From: Adiantum capillus-veneris
Taxonomy: Eukaryota; Streptophyta; Polypodiopsida; Polypodiales; Pteridaceae
Assembly (NCBI GenBank): GCA_014529385.2
Contig: CM043955.1
Coordinates: 135,296,108-135,360,107, forward strand
Length of the DNA: 64,000 nt
Reading direction: 5' to 3'
The notes beneath the pieces are model-generated. The model was not told where the DNA came from and made no database searches. It saw nothing but the letters and a program-made list of their open reading frames with translations. The translations under genes and the position numbers were made by a program. Positions 10,321 to 20,240 of the stretch are shown one piece after another. Each line of letters starts with the position of its first letter. The stretch's first letter is position 1.

Positions 10321-11389
10321 TGTTGAAAGGACGCCCTTTCAACAACGTTTCCACAAAGATTCCATTAAGATTCCTCAAAGATTTTGTAAAGATTCCACAT
10401 GAAGATGGTGATGAAGTAATGAAGATGAAGATGGATGCTGCAACATGAAGATACGAGTTCATGGACATCATTGAATATCCCTTTATTATTATTCTGAGAC
10501 ATTACGGCCACTTTTGTAATGTTTACGGGAACCTCACATTTTAAGTCGGCACTTGTGTTTTGGCCACATATGCTTGTATAATGAATAAGGCCAACTCACT
10601 TTCTTGTAATTAAGCTCTGTAGAAGCCTAGGGACAATTCAAGTCATTTGGCCGGACATTAGGTTTGAAGGTTTGGTATATAAGCTAAAACCTAAGGCTTT
10701 GTAAAAAACACATTACGTTATCTCAATTAATATACAGTCGTGGGTTCTGCAGCACACAGTAGTGAGCTTCACGCACGCACACCGTCGCGCACACTAATCA
10801 CATTGTAGATATGAGAGTAGGAGCGTGTTAGCATCGAGGAGCTCTCCACGTCGACGCAAGCAATGCAAGCCAAGGACCACATCGCGAGCCCGCCTGCTAC
10901 GAGCTATATTTGGTCGTAAGTACCTCAAACGACATCCATTCTGAATGATCGAGTTGTCGTTAGAATCAGGGCGAGAAGCTCTTCGTGTTGATGTCTTTGT
11001 AGATAGGTTTTGGACACTTTGAAAATTGTTATTTTGAGTCTATCGCTACAGCGATTAGAGATCTTACAGTTATGGTTTTCAAGGTTTAGGTGTTTGGCCA
11101 TATAGGATATGTGCTTGTGAGTCTTGCCCTCCAATTTCGAGTCATTCTGATATGATTTGAGACTGTTTCGAGCTTGTAGTGTTTCGTAGGATGCGTTGTC
11201 TTTTTCTTTGCTTTATGGTAGTGTTGTGGTAGGATTAGTGACTGTAGAGTGTTGTTCATGTCTAACTCAGGGTTGACAACCCAGAGATTGCCTCCATGCC
11301 CTAGTCGGATAGCTACGTCCTCGGATTGACAGTTTGTTGTTATGTGTTCTCGCTGTGCTCCATCCTCCGTCGCGGCGTACCCGCTAACA
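10321..11389 (+). repeat. 5' LTR of element D
   Basis: TG...CA ends, 1069 bp. A TATA box, TATATAAG, lies at 10676-10683, so transcription probably starts about 30 bases further on. The region at 11036-11055 (GAGTCTATCGCTACAGCGAT) is a degenerate palindrome related to the leader palindromes of this element. Confidence 0.92.
10676..10683 (+). promoter_or_regulatory. TATA box of D 5' LTR
   Basis: TATATAAG about 355 bases inside the LTR. The same octamer lies in the D 3' LTR (20586-20593) and in the C LTR (24631-24638), in similar sequence context. Confidence 0.7.
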
Positions 11390-11390
11390 T

Positions 11391-11408
11391 TGGCATCGCT
11401 GTCGGGGA
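11391..11408 (+). other. Primer-binding site of element D (tRNA-Asp type)
   Basis: TGGCATCGCTGTCGGGGA starts one base after the LTR. It matches 14 of 18 positions of TGGCGCCGTTGCCGGGGA, the complement of the plant tRNA-Asp 3' end. All four mismatches are transitions, consistent with decay. Confidence 0.8.
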
Positions 11409-12287
11409 CGAAGCGCCTAAGCTAGCGTAGACCGCATCACTCGTGTTTGATAGTATAGCGTTTCTTTAGATTTTTCTAGAGTGTTGTCACCATTTTCCTT
11501 CTTAGTGGGAAGTCAGAGAGTGGATCTCTTGACTGAGGGATAGCCAGGGAGCCTGCATCTCGCCGAGGTGGTCCACCATGAGGTTGAGGTATGGTTATAT
11601 TATTTTGTTGTGTGTTTAGATTAGGTTTTACGGTTAGTTTGTTTGGTTGTGACTTATGGTTGTGAGGAACTTGAAAGAGAAAAAAACGCAAAGAAAAACG
11701 CAAAAGGTAAGTAGGAGACTGTTTGCTTGCCAGAAACCAAAAACAACCATTCAACCATCCAAAGTAGGACTTTAGGTAGTGTAGGACATGTGATGTTGAT
11801 CTAGAGCAATTTTGACATGAAAATGTGCTTGAAAGCACAAAAGGCGGAATTGTGCTGATTATGGTAAAAGTGCTCTAAAATGGTCGTTTGAAAGCCGATT
11901 TGAGTGCTTGTTTTTGCATTGGAGACCTTAAGGTAGGGGGGAAAACACAGATTTGGTCCAATCCCAAAAAAAAAAAAAGACCTAAAAAACCCAAAAAACA
12001 AAAATCTGAAACCAAATCTGCAATTTTCAAAAAAGTTTGACCTCAAGACCTTGTTTTGCATATGCTCTAGAGCTTGTATGTGAAATTTCAAAGCTTTTGC
12101 ATCAGTGCTTGTGTATCTAAGTGGGAATTTGCTTTTTCTGAATGTAAGGAAGTGAATTGTGAAATACTTGAATCCAAAGGAAAAGAAGTCCAAATTGAAT
12201 GAAACTTTGGGGATAGGCTTCTAAGGGCATTGGGAACCAAACTATCCAAAAACAGAGAAAAAAAACACTTCCCAGTGGCTCTCTGCC

Positions 12288-12307
12288 CAGTCTATCGCGA
12301 TAGACTG
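12288..12307. repeat. Leader palindrome D-1
   Basis: Perfect 20-bp palindrome, core GTCTATCGCGATAGAC. A half-site (AGATAGACTCA) follows at about 12311. Confidence 0.95.
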
Positions 12308-12618
12308 ATGAATTGGAGATAGACTCACAATCAGGCAAAACCCCTCATACCACAGGTAAAACACATCAATACAAGGCTGCTCCCAAAAATTGAGTGTACT
12401 TGGACACCTGCTTAACCACTAAACCTCAAGTCTGGTGTTTAGAGTCAGACTTTAGAGACAAATTGGGTAAAGGGACTTGACCAAATTTCCAAACCTTGTG
12501 AAACTTGTATACATGATCTACAGAGGGTAGGGAACACATCTGTGAAGAGAAAATTTGAAAAAAAAGTCATTTTAGCATACTTGGTGAGTTCAAGTTTGTC
12601 CTATAAAAGGGGTACTTG

Positions 12619-12642
12619 TTGAGTCTATCGCGATAGACTCAA
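12619..12642. repeat. Leader palindrome D-2
   Basis: Perfect 24-bp palindrome with the same GTCTATCGCGATAGAC core, extended by TTGA/TCAA. Centre is 333 bp from D-1. Confidence 0.95.
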
Positions 12643-12920
12643 AGCAGGGCCAAAGAAATTGAAATTTTCAAAACCCTCTGGAGCATAGCTTGTTTAGCCT
12701 CTTAGGAGGTTACACACAAAATTTAGTGGATTTTGGACATTGGGAAGTCATCCTAAGTCTATTTTCTAGTGATCAGATAGACTCAGAATTAGAGAGTTGG
12801 AGTTAGAGACCTAAGAAAAAGTCCAAAACAAGTGAAAATTGGTGAGCAAGGTGTACATAGCATAGGGAACACAATGGCAAAGAGAAATATGGTAAATTTT
12901 TAAAACTGAAGAATCTGCTG

Positions 12921-12938
12921 AGTCTATCGCGATAGACT
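12921..12938. repeat. Leader palindrome D-3
   Basis: Perfect 18-bp palindrome AGTCTATCGCGATAGACT, 299 bp from D-2. Between D-2 and D-3, at about 12755-12785, is a broken version (AGTCTATT...GATAGACT). Confidence 0.95.
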
Positions 12939-13222
12939 AGCTGGGTTTTTTTCACAAAAATTGAAATTTTTGAAAATTGACCTTAGGGCCTTGTTCTACA
13001 TGTTTTTGTGAGCCTATGGTTAAAATTTGAGTAAATTTGGAGTATTGTAAGTGCATCTAAGAAGATTACTTAATAAGATCAGAAAAGAGACTGTTGTTTG
13101 ATGCAAGTTACAAAGGAAAAGTATCCAAATTGCTTGAAACTTGGTGAGTAGTATCTCAAGAGAAGGGGGAACTCAAATCTGTAAAAATAGTTGAAAAACT
13201 ATATCCCAGTAACACTCTGGTG

Positions 13223-13240
13223 AGTCTATCGTGATAGACT
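13223..13240. repeat. Leader palindrome D-4 (one base changed)
   Basis: AGTCTATCGTGATAGACT. It differs from D-3 by one C-to-T change at the central CpG. It lies 302 bp from D-3. Confidence 0.93.
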
Positions 13241-13362
13241 TAGGAATTCACTATAGAAAATTCAAAATTCAAATCCGACTTCATATTTGGGTTCAGAAGG
13301 CCCATTATACCCTGTACACAAAGTTTGAGTGCATTTGGACATCTGCAAGAGGTACTTGGTGA

Positions 13363-13378
13363 GTCTATCGCGATAGAC
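13363..13378. repeat. Leader palindrome D-5
   Basis: Perfect 16-bp palindrome GTCTATCGCGATAGAC, 139 bp from D-4 and about 100 bp before gag coding resumes. Confidence 0.95.
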
Positions 13379-13478
13379 AACTGAGGAAAAAATTTTGAGA
13401 AAATTTTTGAAACCAAGTATACCACTGGGTTTATCATTGCCTAAGGAGTGCACACACCAATTTTGGGCTCAAACTGAC

Positions 13479-15008
13479 CACTTGCGTATAACCATGAAAG
13501 TGAAGGTCTATATTGGTATATTAATGGAGATCAATTCAACCTTTACAGTTGCTTAGAGCCTTACCCAGATGAGCTGACAGAGTACAAGCTCTTATATGTC
13601 TATACATACGAGGTCGACCGACAATGGACATCTTTATTTGTTGACAAGTATGGACGAGAATATAGAGATGTAGAAAGCACAAATCCGCGAACCAAATTAG
13701 AGATGAGTGGATATTTGTTCCATGAAGGACCTCCGATACATCCACAAAACACAGGAACCTCTAAGAGAATTCCAAAGAGGGGACCACCACCTGGATTTCC
13801 CCCTAGAGCGATAACGAGAGATGAAACGATACGAGAGAGGAGTATGGTTCCATACTTTGCACCCCAAAGTATAAGACCATCTCAACTAAGAAAATGGGTA
13901 AATAGAAAGTACAATGGCATAGGAGACCCATACGCCCATGTCTCGGCTTTCAAGCAAGTCCTATGAGCAGAACGAGTAGAGGACTTCCACACGCAGTATG
14001 AGGGTTTTGGACTTACATTGGAGGACAATGCACAAGCATGGTTTGAACTACTGAACCGGAGAGAGTTCACAACCATTGAGAAAATCTTGGATGAATTTGT
14101 TCAAGAATTCACCAAGAGGGGCATAAAACATAACACCCTTTGTAAGATTCAGGAATTTAAACAAGGCGAAACAGAAACATTGAGACATGCAATACTGCGT
14201 TTCAAGCAATATGTTGCTAGATGTCCTACCCAAGAGTTACCCACACCAGAACGTTAGATCCTATGCCTCATTAGAGGGCTTGGGAATGAGAATCTCCAAA
14301 AGGATTTATACGTGAAAAGATACCAAACCTTGGAAGAAGTGACCAAAGCGGCAGTTGACCTAGTTGACAATTTTGAATTCTATGAAGATGGTCAGAAGAA
14401 GCTGAATGATGCGAGTGAGAAAAAGAAAACCGCTGATCTTGAGGATCAAAGAGGGAATCTAGGACAAAACCAAGTAAATGTTGAGGAGCAAATCATAGAG
14501 AATGTGGTGCAATGCATCAACCACTTTGACAGAGTACCAGCCTATAGCATTCCTCAACGACGAAGGTGCATGACATGTCGAGGGGACCAACCAACGCAAC
14601 ATTGTCCTGACTATAGACCTAAGACTCCACTAGGGTTTGAGCATGTTATGTCTCAACCGCCTAGATATCATCCTATAGTGGAACAAGTGTTCTTAAGTGA
14701 AAGACCCATAGCTGCTAGAAATGCATATGTGAGTCATGAGCTTCAAATAGAAAGAAATGTGGTAGATCAGAGGCCACTTCAACGTCAATATCAAGTATTA
14801 CCACAACAACCAATACGTCCATGTGACAGATGTGGTAGTAGTGATCACTTGATTAAGGATTGTCCACACCATGATATCATGATAAATGTATATTGTAATG
14901 AGTGTGAAATCACACATATGATTTTGGATTGTCCTAAGAATCCAAGAAAGAAAGGTAAAATGCAACCACATGTTACCTTTCCTTCTACCAGCAAATCAGA
15001 GAAAGAAT
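13479..15008 (+). pseudogene. Gag of element D, N-terminally truncated
   Basis: Gag frame reading without frameshift but with stops at about 13964, 14255 and the end at 15008. 'EGLYWYINGDQFNLYSCLEP' aligns with residues from about 194 of C gag, so roughly the first 190 residues are missing. The capsid domain follows: 'RKYNGIGDPYAHVSAFKQVL', 'FGLTLEDNAQAWFELLNR', 'FVQEFTKRGIKHNT'. Zinc-knuckle-like motifs: CMTC...HC near 14570-14605, CDRCGSSDHLIKDC (CX2CX4HX4C, about 14821-14862) and CNECEITHMILDC (CX2CX3HX4C, about 14896-14934). The first stop reads TGA where C gag has Arg, typical CGA-to-TGA decay. Confidence 0.85.
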
Positions 15009-15918
15009 GAGCCGCAACAAAAGGAGAGACGACAACAACAACAGAGCAAGAAACAATTGCAAAAGAACAGGTGCTTAAACAACAAGAAGATGAAAGTAAG
15101 CAAGTTTCTCCAGTAAACGTTGTCACAAGAGCACAAGCAAAAGTGCAAGAGCAGAAGCCTACAGATGGAGAGACTAGTAAGAGTTCCAAAAGCCGTAGAA
15201 ACTCTAGAGGAGCAAGAAGGACTAGAATGAAAGCGAGACTAGAAAGGGAAAAAGGGGAAGAAAAGGCTGTTACAGCTGAGTTGGAAACAACTCAAGAGCA
15301 ACAGACACAGCAAAGGGAAGCTGAAACCCTTAAACCAGTTGAAGCACCTAAGAGTGCTAGTTCAGGAGGATCTGTCCTAGTGGACAAAGTGAATGAGCCT
15401 TTAGACGCGATTTTACAGGCTTATGAGGCTAGATTGGCAAATAGACAGACCTTAGATCAAAGATGGATGACTTATCCTTATCTTGAACTAGAGAAGCAGA
15501 GGCTAGAAATGTGTAAGCAGCTCATTAAAACTTCTCAAGCATTGCTAGAACCACCTCCACCAGAAGTGAAGGATAGGATAGTCACCCCAGTGCACAAAGA
15601 TGAGAGCATCAAAGTAGATGAATTGCCTAGAGAAGAGGTAGATCATAGGGAAGAACCACTGCCAAGGTTGCGAGACTCGAGGGTAGTCCAAAATACAACA
15701 GATGAATCAATGAGGGATTTCCCACCCTATGTTCCTATAGTTGAGGAGCAGTGGCCAGAGGAGTTATGGAAGGCTGTCCGAGATGTCCAAAAAAGAGAAG
15801 AGGATGCTGGACCAGCACCATTTCTTGAAATCACATTAGATAGACCACAAATGAGTGTTGATGCGAGGTCATATCATGGTGACGTAGGATCGATAGCCTT
15901 CGAAGACCTGCATCGTTA
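15009..15918 (+). pseudogene. Gag-protease spacer domain of element D
   Basis: Same frame as gag and open from about 15071 to 15919. It is rich in Glu, Lys, Gln and Arg ('RRNSRGARRTRMKARLEREK', probable coiled coil), then 'SGGSVLVDKVNEPLDAILQA' and 'QRWMTYPYLELEKQRLEMC'. Element C has the same segments in the same order, so this is a family-specific domain rather than noise. The function is unknown. A frame change at about 15910-15920 separates it from the protease. Confidence 0.7.
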
Positions 15919-15920
15919 AG

Positions 15921-16722
15921 AACTTTGCCAGAGTACATGGGAGATTTTGAGGCAAAGTCTGAGATTGTGAGAGTTCCATCACAGAGGCTAGGAGGGACAA
16001 AAGACTTGGACACAAAAATTTTGTCTGAGTTGCTATCCACGCCAGCGAAGTGCACAATTACGTTGGTAGAACTTTTGAAAATCAGACCAAGTATGTGGAC
16101 GGATATAGGAAAATGCTTGGAAAAAATTGGGATCAAAAGCCCGTTAAGGTTCCTGGAAAAAGAGCTAGATGAGATCGAGAAGCCTAGATCAAATGTACGA
16201 CCGGTACCTCTGAACAAAGTAGGAGAGTTCTGTGAAGAAGAAGATGGTAATGCCACTTTGCCTGTCGAGTACAATGGGATTGAAACGAAAGCTATACTTG
16301 ACAGCGGAGCAGGAATTGCCATAGAAACAAAACGAATATGGGAGAAATGGGGTAGGCCCGCCTTTAGAACAACTAGAATAAAATTAAAGTTAGCGGATGG
16401 GCATGTGGAAAGACCCATGGGATTGCTAGAAGAGATAGTGGTGTCTTCTTGTGGTATAGAGTATGCGCATACTTTTGCCATAGTTGACTTTGGCAAGAAA
16501 AATAACTATGAAATCATCCTTGGAAGACCATTCATGAGGCAACTCAAGATGGTACAAGATTGGGGTTATGATTATCTATACTTGAGACATGCTGAAACCA
16601 CAACACGTGTAAATATGAGAAATCATAGTTACCAAGATGTAACTAGAACGCCCGTGGAAGATTTTGATTCTGCAACACAAAGTGGATCAACAGACCATCC
16701 GTGGATGGACAAAAAGAAATAA
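15921..16722 (+). pseudogene. Aspartic protease of element D
   Basis: A 265-codon open segment. 'KAILDSGAGIAIETKRIWEK' carries the retropepsin DSGA active site (Asp codon at 16300-16302). 'LKLADGHVERPMGLLEE', 'HTFAIVDFGKKNNYEIILGR' and 'PFMRQLKMVQDWGYDYLYL' follow the retropepsin fold through the 'ILGRPF' signature. The active site is intact here, unlike in element C. Upstream, 'TCTITLVELLKIRP..W' type sequence is shared with C. A further stretch to about 16960 ('IREPFPEEALEPLE', 'TKFCDENGYDIVPYYML') is also shared with C, and is broken by TAG at about 16849. Confidence 0.85.
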
Positions 16723-16969
16723 ATCTAGATGTGCGGAGCATCGGAGTGTAGTGACTTTGGGAGAAATGAGAATGCCTTAGAGAGGGTCTTAGAAGATGAT
16801 GCTTACATAAGAGAACCTTTTCCAGAAGAGGCGTTAGAACCGCTAGAGTAGACTCAGATATTGGATACTTTGGATGTCTGTGTTAATGAGACCACACCAA
16901 CAAAATTTTGCGATGAGAATGGGTATGACATAGTCCCCTACTACATGCTAAGGGTTATGGGTGAGATAG

Positions 16970-17167
16970 ATGATGAATCTGAGTATGAGTTTGACGGGGT
17001 TATCAACTATGGGGATAACACAAAACCAGATACCTAGCCCGAATACTGGTCATATAGAAATAGGTGCTCTTTGCGATCAGTGTGCGATAACACACTTGAT
17101 TACAAACTGTCCAACTCGAATGCATAGTACAAAGGAGGAGCCGCAAGTCAACAAAGCAAAGTCGTAG
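16970..17167 (+). pseudogene. Second zinc-knuckle segment of element D
   Basis: 'GALCDQCAITHLITNCPTR' (about 17062-17117) is a CX2CX3HX4C knuckle, closely resembling the gag knuckle CNECEITHMILDC of the same element. It lies downstream of the protease, an unusual position. An acidic/Lys-rich stretch follows. It suggests that a gag-C-terminus module was duplicated or joined in by recombination. Confidence 0.65.
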
Positions 17168-17233
17168 GAAGAAGGGCTAAGATCCAAAGAAGATGCTTCA
17201 GGTCTAGCGCCTACAAACGAGCAATATGAAGAC

Positions 17234-17909
17234 TTGGAATCAATCAAAGAAGAGATGCAGCAAGTGACAGGAAGTTCAGACACTATTGGTGACATTTCAA
17301 CAGCTGAAGTCGAGGAAGAAGAGCCTATGACTCTACAGGAACCAAATGCTGATTTTGTCTCTCCAAAAGACATATTAGGGGAAATGGTGTTCAAGCAGGA
17401 GCTAGAACACACAGATGAACTCACAAGTGTGAACAATGAAGAAGAAGACAACAAGGAGTCTAGGCCAAAGATTGCTCAAGTCACTCAAGAGAACATAGGC
17501 AATCTAGTACCAAAGAAGATCAACTTTTTACTAAGTGCACAAGACGGAGTCAAGATGAATTTTATGGCAGAAATTGATACAAATTCCACGACTAATGTCA
17601 TGTCATATGGCAAAGGTAAATCTCTCACTTGAAGTAGATGGTATAAGTATGGGGATTGCAGAAGGTACTCTCCAACTACACTCACAGAATGTCAAAGAAA
17701 AATTCTTGGTGGTAGATTCTCGACAAATGGGAACACACTTGATTTTGCCCAAGCCATGGGCACAAGTCTTTGAAAACGAGCCTGAATCTTCAACAATGGT
17801 CATCACGACAAGCTATCAAGTGGCAATAGAGGTCAAGCCTACAACAGTTCAGAGATTCTTGGCTATTAAAAAAGGCAAAGCTAAAATAAGCCCACAGTCT
17901 CTAGCCTAG
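17234..17909 (+). pseudogene. Second, degenerate retropepsin-like segment of element D
   Basis: Two overlapping frames (17234-17632, then 17574-17909 after a frame change) together read an acidic linker, then 'INFLLSAQDGVKMNFMAEID', 'TNSTTNVMS', 'LSLEVDGISMGIAEGTLQLH', 'EKFLVVDSRQMGTHLILPK' and 'PWAQVF'. The order (hydrophobic strand, DTxx, strand pairs, 'LILPKPW' like 'IILGRPW') is that of a retropepsin, but the active site reads DTN instead of DTG/DSG. I consider this a diverged protease copy; a structure prediction would settle it. Confidence 0.5.
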
Positions 17910-17912
17910 CCA

Positions 17913-19061
17913 ATGCAAGTGCAAGACAAAGACTCTACATCAAAAGCCAAACCATCAACAAAACAATGGAAACCCAAGCAAAAAGTCTATCAACCAAAGT
18001 TTCCATCACCCGAAAGTCTCCAAAGGAAGTCAAAACAGGTCAACCAAGTGCTAGTATCCAAGGCACACATTGAAGTTAATGATCCAATTTGGATACAATC
18101 AAATGAACAACCTCAACAAGCAAAGGTAACAGGATGGATCACATCAAGCGCGTCAATTATTGCACAAGGCTACAAGAAAGGAAATTCAAATGTTTGGGTC
18201 AACAAGCCCAAGATAACAGCCTGGCGATATCCATCCCATGACAACCACTCAGTCAGGAATCAACAAAGCTGTCAACGTCAATCACATAACTCAACCAAGA
18301 GAAAGGACAGGTACAAAAAGAAAAAGAGAAGGTCTTCCACTCGACAAACCATACGACAAGTTTGGGTAATGAAATCAGAATTCTACCAGACTACCCAACA
18401 AAGTCAAGTGAAGATCACCTCCAAGCAAGTCCAAAGATTCATTCCAGTTGAGTTACTCGAAGCACAAGGATTCTATGAGGGTAACTTTCAAATCTGGTTA
18501 CCTAAGGTAGTAGCCTATCAAGGAATCACCAAGGAAAAGCAAGAAACATCAAGAAATGAAGAGCAGCCACCCGCTACACCCAAGAGTACTACAACCTATA
18601 GATGGATCCCTCGTCAATTACTACAAGAGCAAGGCTTTTACAAAAGTAACAGCCATATTTGGAAATTAAAGAAAAGGTACCATCGAGTCAAAGAAGAAAC
18701 AAGGCAAGTGGCAAAGGACATCACATCAGACCCAAGAACAATGTGGGTTCCAAAATCCGCGATTGAGGCTCAACAACAAGAAAGATACACAACTCCTTTA
18801 CAGCCTCTTAACAACCAAAAGAAAGCAACGGTAAATGCGGAGGTCACAATTTTGAAGAACACTATGTGGAAGAAAAAGACTTTATCAACCATTGCTTCAA
18901 TTTGCAACCACAATTTGCTACCAAGGAATGAAGAGCAGATATATGCCAATGTATTGGACAACATGTCATCTCAAACAGAAACTAACGAGAAAGGCCTAAA
19001 CATCAAAAGCATATGGAAGTGGATTTCAGGCCGTGATCAGGTAAGTCCAAGTCGCCATTAA
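17913..19061 (+). CDS. Trp-rich repeat ORF of element D, unknown function
   Basis: An uninterrupted 382-codon frame in otherwise decayed DNA (first ATG at 17913). It is basic and Gln/Lys-rich with very few acidic residues. A motif of about 30 residues recurs: 'GWITSSASIIAQGYKKGNSN' then VW (about residues 74-95), 'RFIPVELLEAQGFYEGNFQI' then W, and 'RWIPRQLLQEQGFYKSNSHI' then W. Partial copies are 'VWVMKSEFYQ', 'MWVPKSAIEAQ' and 'DPIWIQ'. The consensus is roughly (W/F)I(P/T)..L(L/I)..QG(F/Y)(Y/K)..N..(I/V)W. No RT, integrase or envelope features and no membrane segment. Basic composition would suit RNA or nucleoprotein binding, which is inference. I do not recognise the family. Confidence 0.6.
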   Translation: MQVQDKDSTSKAKPSTKQWKPKQKVYQPKFPSPESLQRKSKQVNQVLVSKAHIEVNDPIWIQSNEQPQQAKVTGWITSSASIIAQGYKKGNSNVWVNKPKITAWRYPSHDNHSVRNQQSCQRQSHNSTKRKDRYKKKKRRSSTRQTIRQVWVMKSEFYQTTQQSQVKITSKQVQRFIPVELLEAQGFYEGNFQIWLPKVVAYQGITKEKQETSRNEEQPPATPKSTTTYRWIPRQLLQEQGFYKSNSHIWKLKKRYHRVKEETRQVAKDITSDPRTMWVPKSAIEAQQQERYTTPLQPLNNQKKATVNAEVTILKNTMWKKKTLSTIASICNHNLLPRNEEQIYANVLDNMSSQTETNEKGLNIKSIWKWISGRDQVSPSRH

Positions 19062-20228
19062 ACTTACATGGGACAAGAGTCTAGAGTCGGGCAGCTAAGC
19101 CACTAAATGAGCAAAGTGTCAGACCCAAGCTTCAAGTTAATATTTTTCTGCGGTCTATGAGTCTAGCTAATAGGTATAAGCTCAAGCTGCAGAGTTGAGC
19201 ATACATAAAGTCATGTCGCTCATGTTGGAAGAGGTGAGCATAAGAGTCAAAGTCCATATAATATATAAGGTGGAGAAGGCGGAGTAGTCCAAAACAAAAA
19301 CACTCACGCACTTGACACAATGAGGAAGAGTGGAGAAACCTCGACAGCAAAAACCCTTCTTGTGAGTAGTGAAAGCTTTTGAAGCACTCATGCTATATGT
19401 TTTGCTCGCTACACTAACTCCATGAAGAACCCATCAATACTGTTCTCTCGCACCACATCTTGTTTAACATGCATAACTCTGTGCAAGCATATAGATGTCC
19501 CATCATTGGACATATGCATTAGACACTCTTTTTTATTCCACCCATGCACTTACACAAACAAATAACGATGACCAAGCGGAAACAGGTTTTATGAGCTTTT
19601 GCTCAACAACAATGACTCTGACTTCAAGCTACTAACACTTATCCATGTATATCAAGCCCATACTAGTAGCCATATAGCCATATGTACTTTAACTCAGCAT
19701 AACTCTATAACATCAGAACCTAAGTATGTATAGCCTCACATTTAATTATGACTAAAGACATTTTTTCCCACTGGGTTTTTCCCTTTAGTCTTATCCAAGT
19801 ATCCAAGACCTTCATTTTGTATATACACTACATTTTACTTTTACTCTTTTATTTTTTATAACAACAAAAACAAGAAGAACCACTATGTCCCCACACAACT
19901 AATTGCAAATCTACTGACAAGTCAAAAGGGAGAGGTACGACTTCCAGATAACAACCACAAGAAAAGCAAACTCGAGCTACAATGACAACGAACTGCTGCA
20001 CCAACAAGTCGATACAACCTCATGCAATTCAAGATACAACAACCAATCAGAGGGGGAGAGTGCGAGGCTTCAGATACACTACAGGTACAACTTCAAGGCA
20101 GCTTTAACATCACGCAAAGCAACCAACTGCAGAAGAGGCTGCCACAACAACTTCAACCAACACCAAGACATCAAGAACTCGTCAAGGCTAGCAAAGACAT
20201 AGGGTATTGTCGGCGACGACAAAAATTC
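19062..20228 (+). other. 3' untranslated internal region of element D
   Basis: About 1.17 kb between the last ORF and the polypurine tract with no sustained frame. The part at 19920-20228 is rich in CAA/CAAC triplets. Confidence 0.5.
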
Positions 20229-20240
20229 GGAGGGGGAGAG
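20229..20240 (+). other. Polypurine tract of element D
   Basis: GGAGGGGGAGAG directly abuts the 3' LTR, as required for plus-strand priming. Confidence 0.88.

Larger units (their letters stand above)
11410..13478 (+). repeat. Untranslated leader of element D, built from degenerate repeats
   Basis: About 2.07 kb between PBS and gag with no sustained frame. Related phrases recur (for example 'GGTACTTGKTGAGTCTATCG' at 12611 and 13351, and 'CCCAGTRRCWCTCTG' at 12272 and 13205), suggesting diverged tandem units of roughly 300-330 bp. Five palindromes sit at the recurring phrases. A homopolymer A run is at 11966-11977. Confidence 0.65.

Noticed and set aside
12288-13378. A CRISPR-like array suggested by regularly spaced palindromes
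   Set aside because: Units are long palindromes in a retrotransposon leader, spacing is 139-333 bp, the intervening sequence is itself related, and there are no cas genes; the region is eukaryotic.
15831-16496. 221-codon minus-strand frame
   Set aside because: Antisense shadow of the D protease; a similar shadow occurs at 30281-30868 over the C protease.
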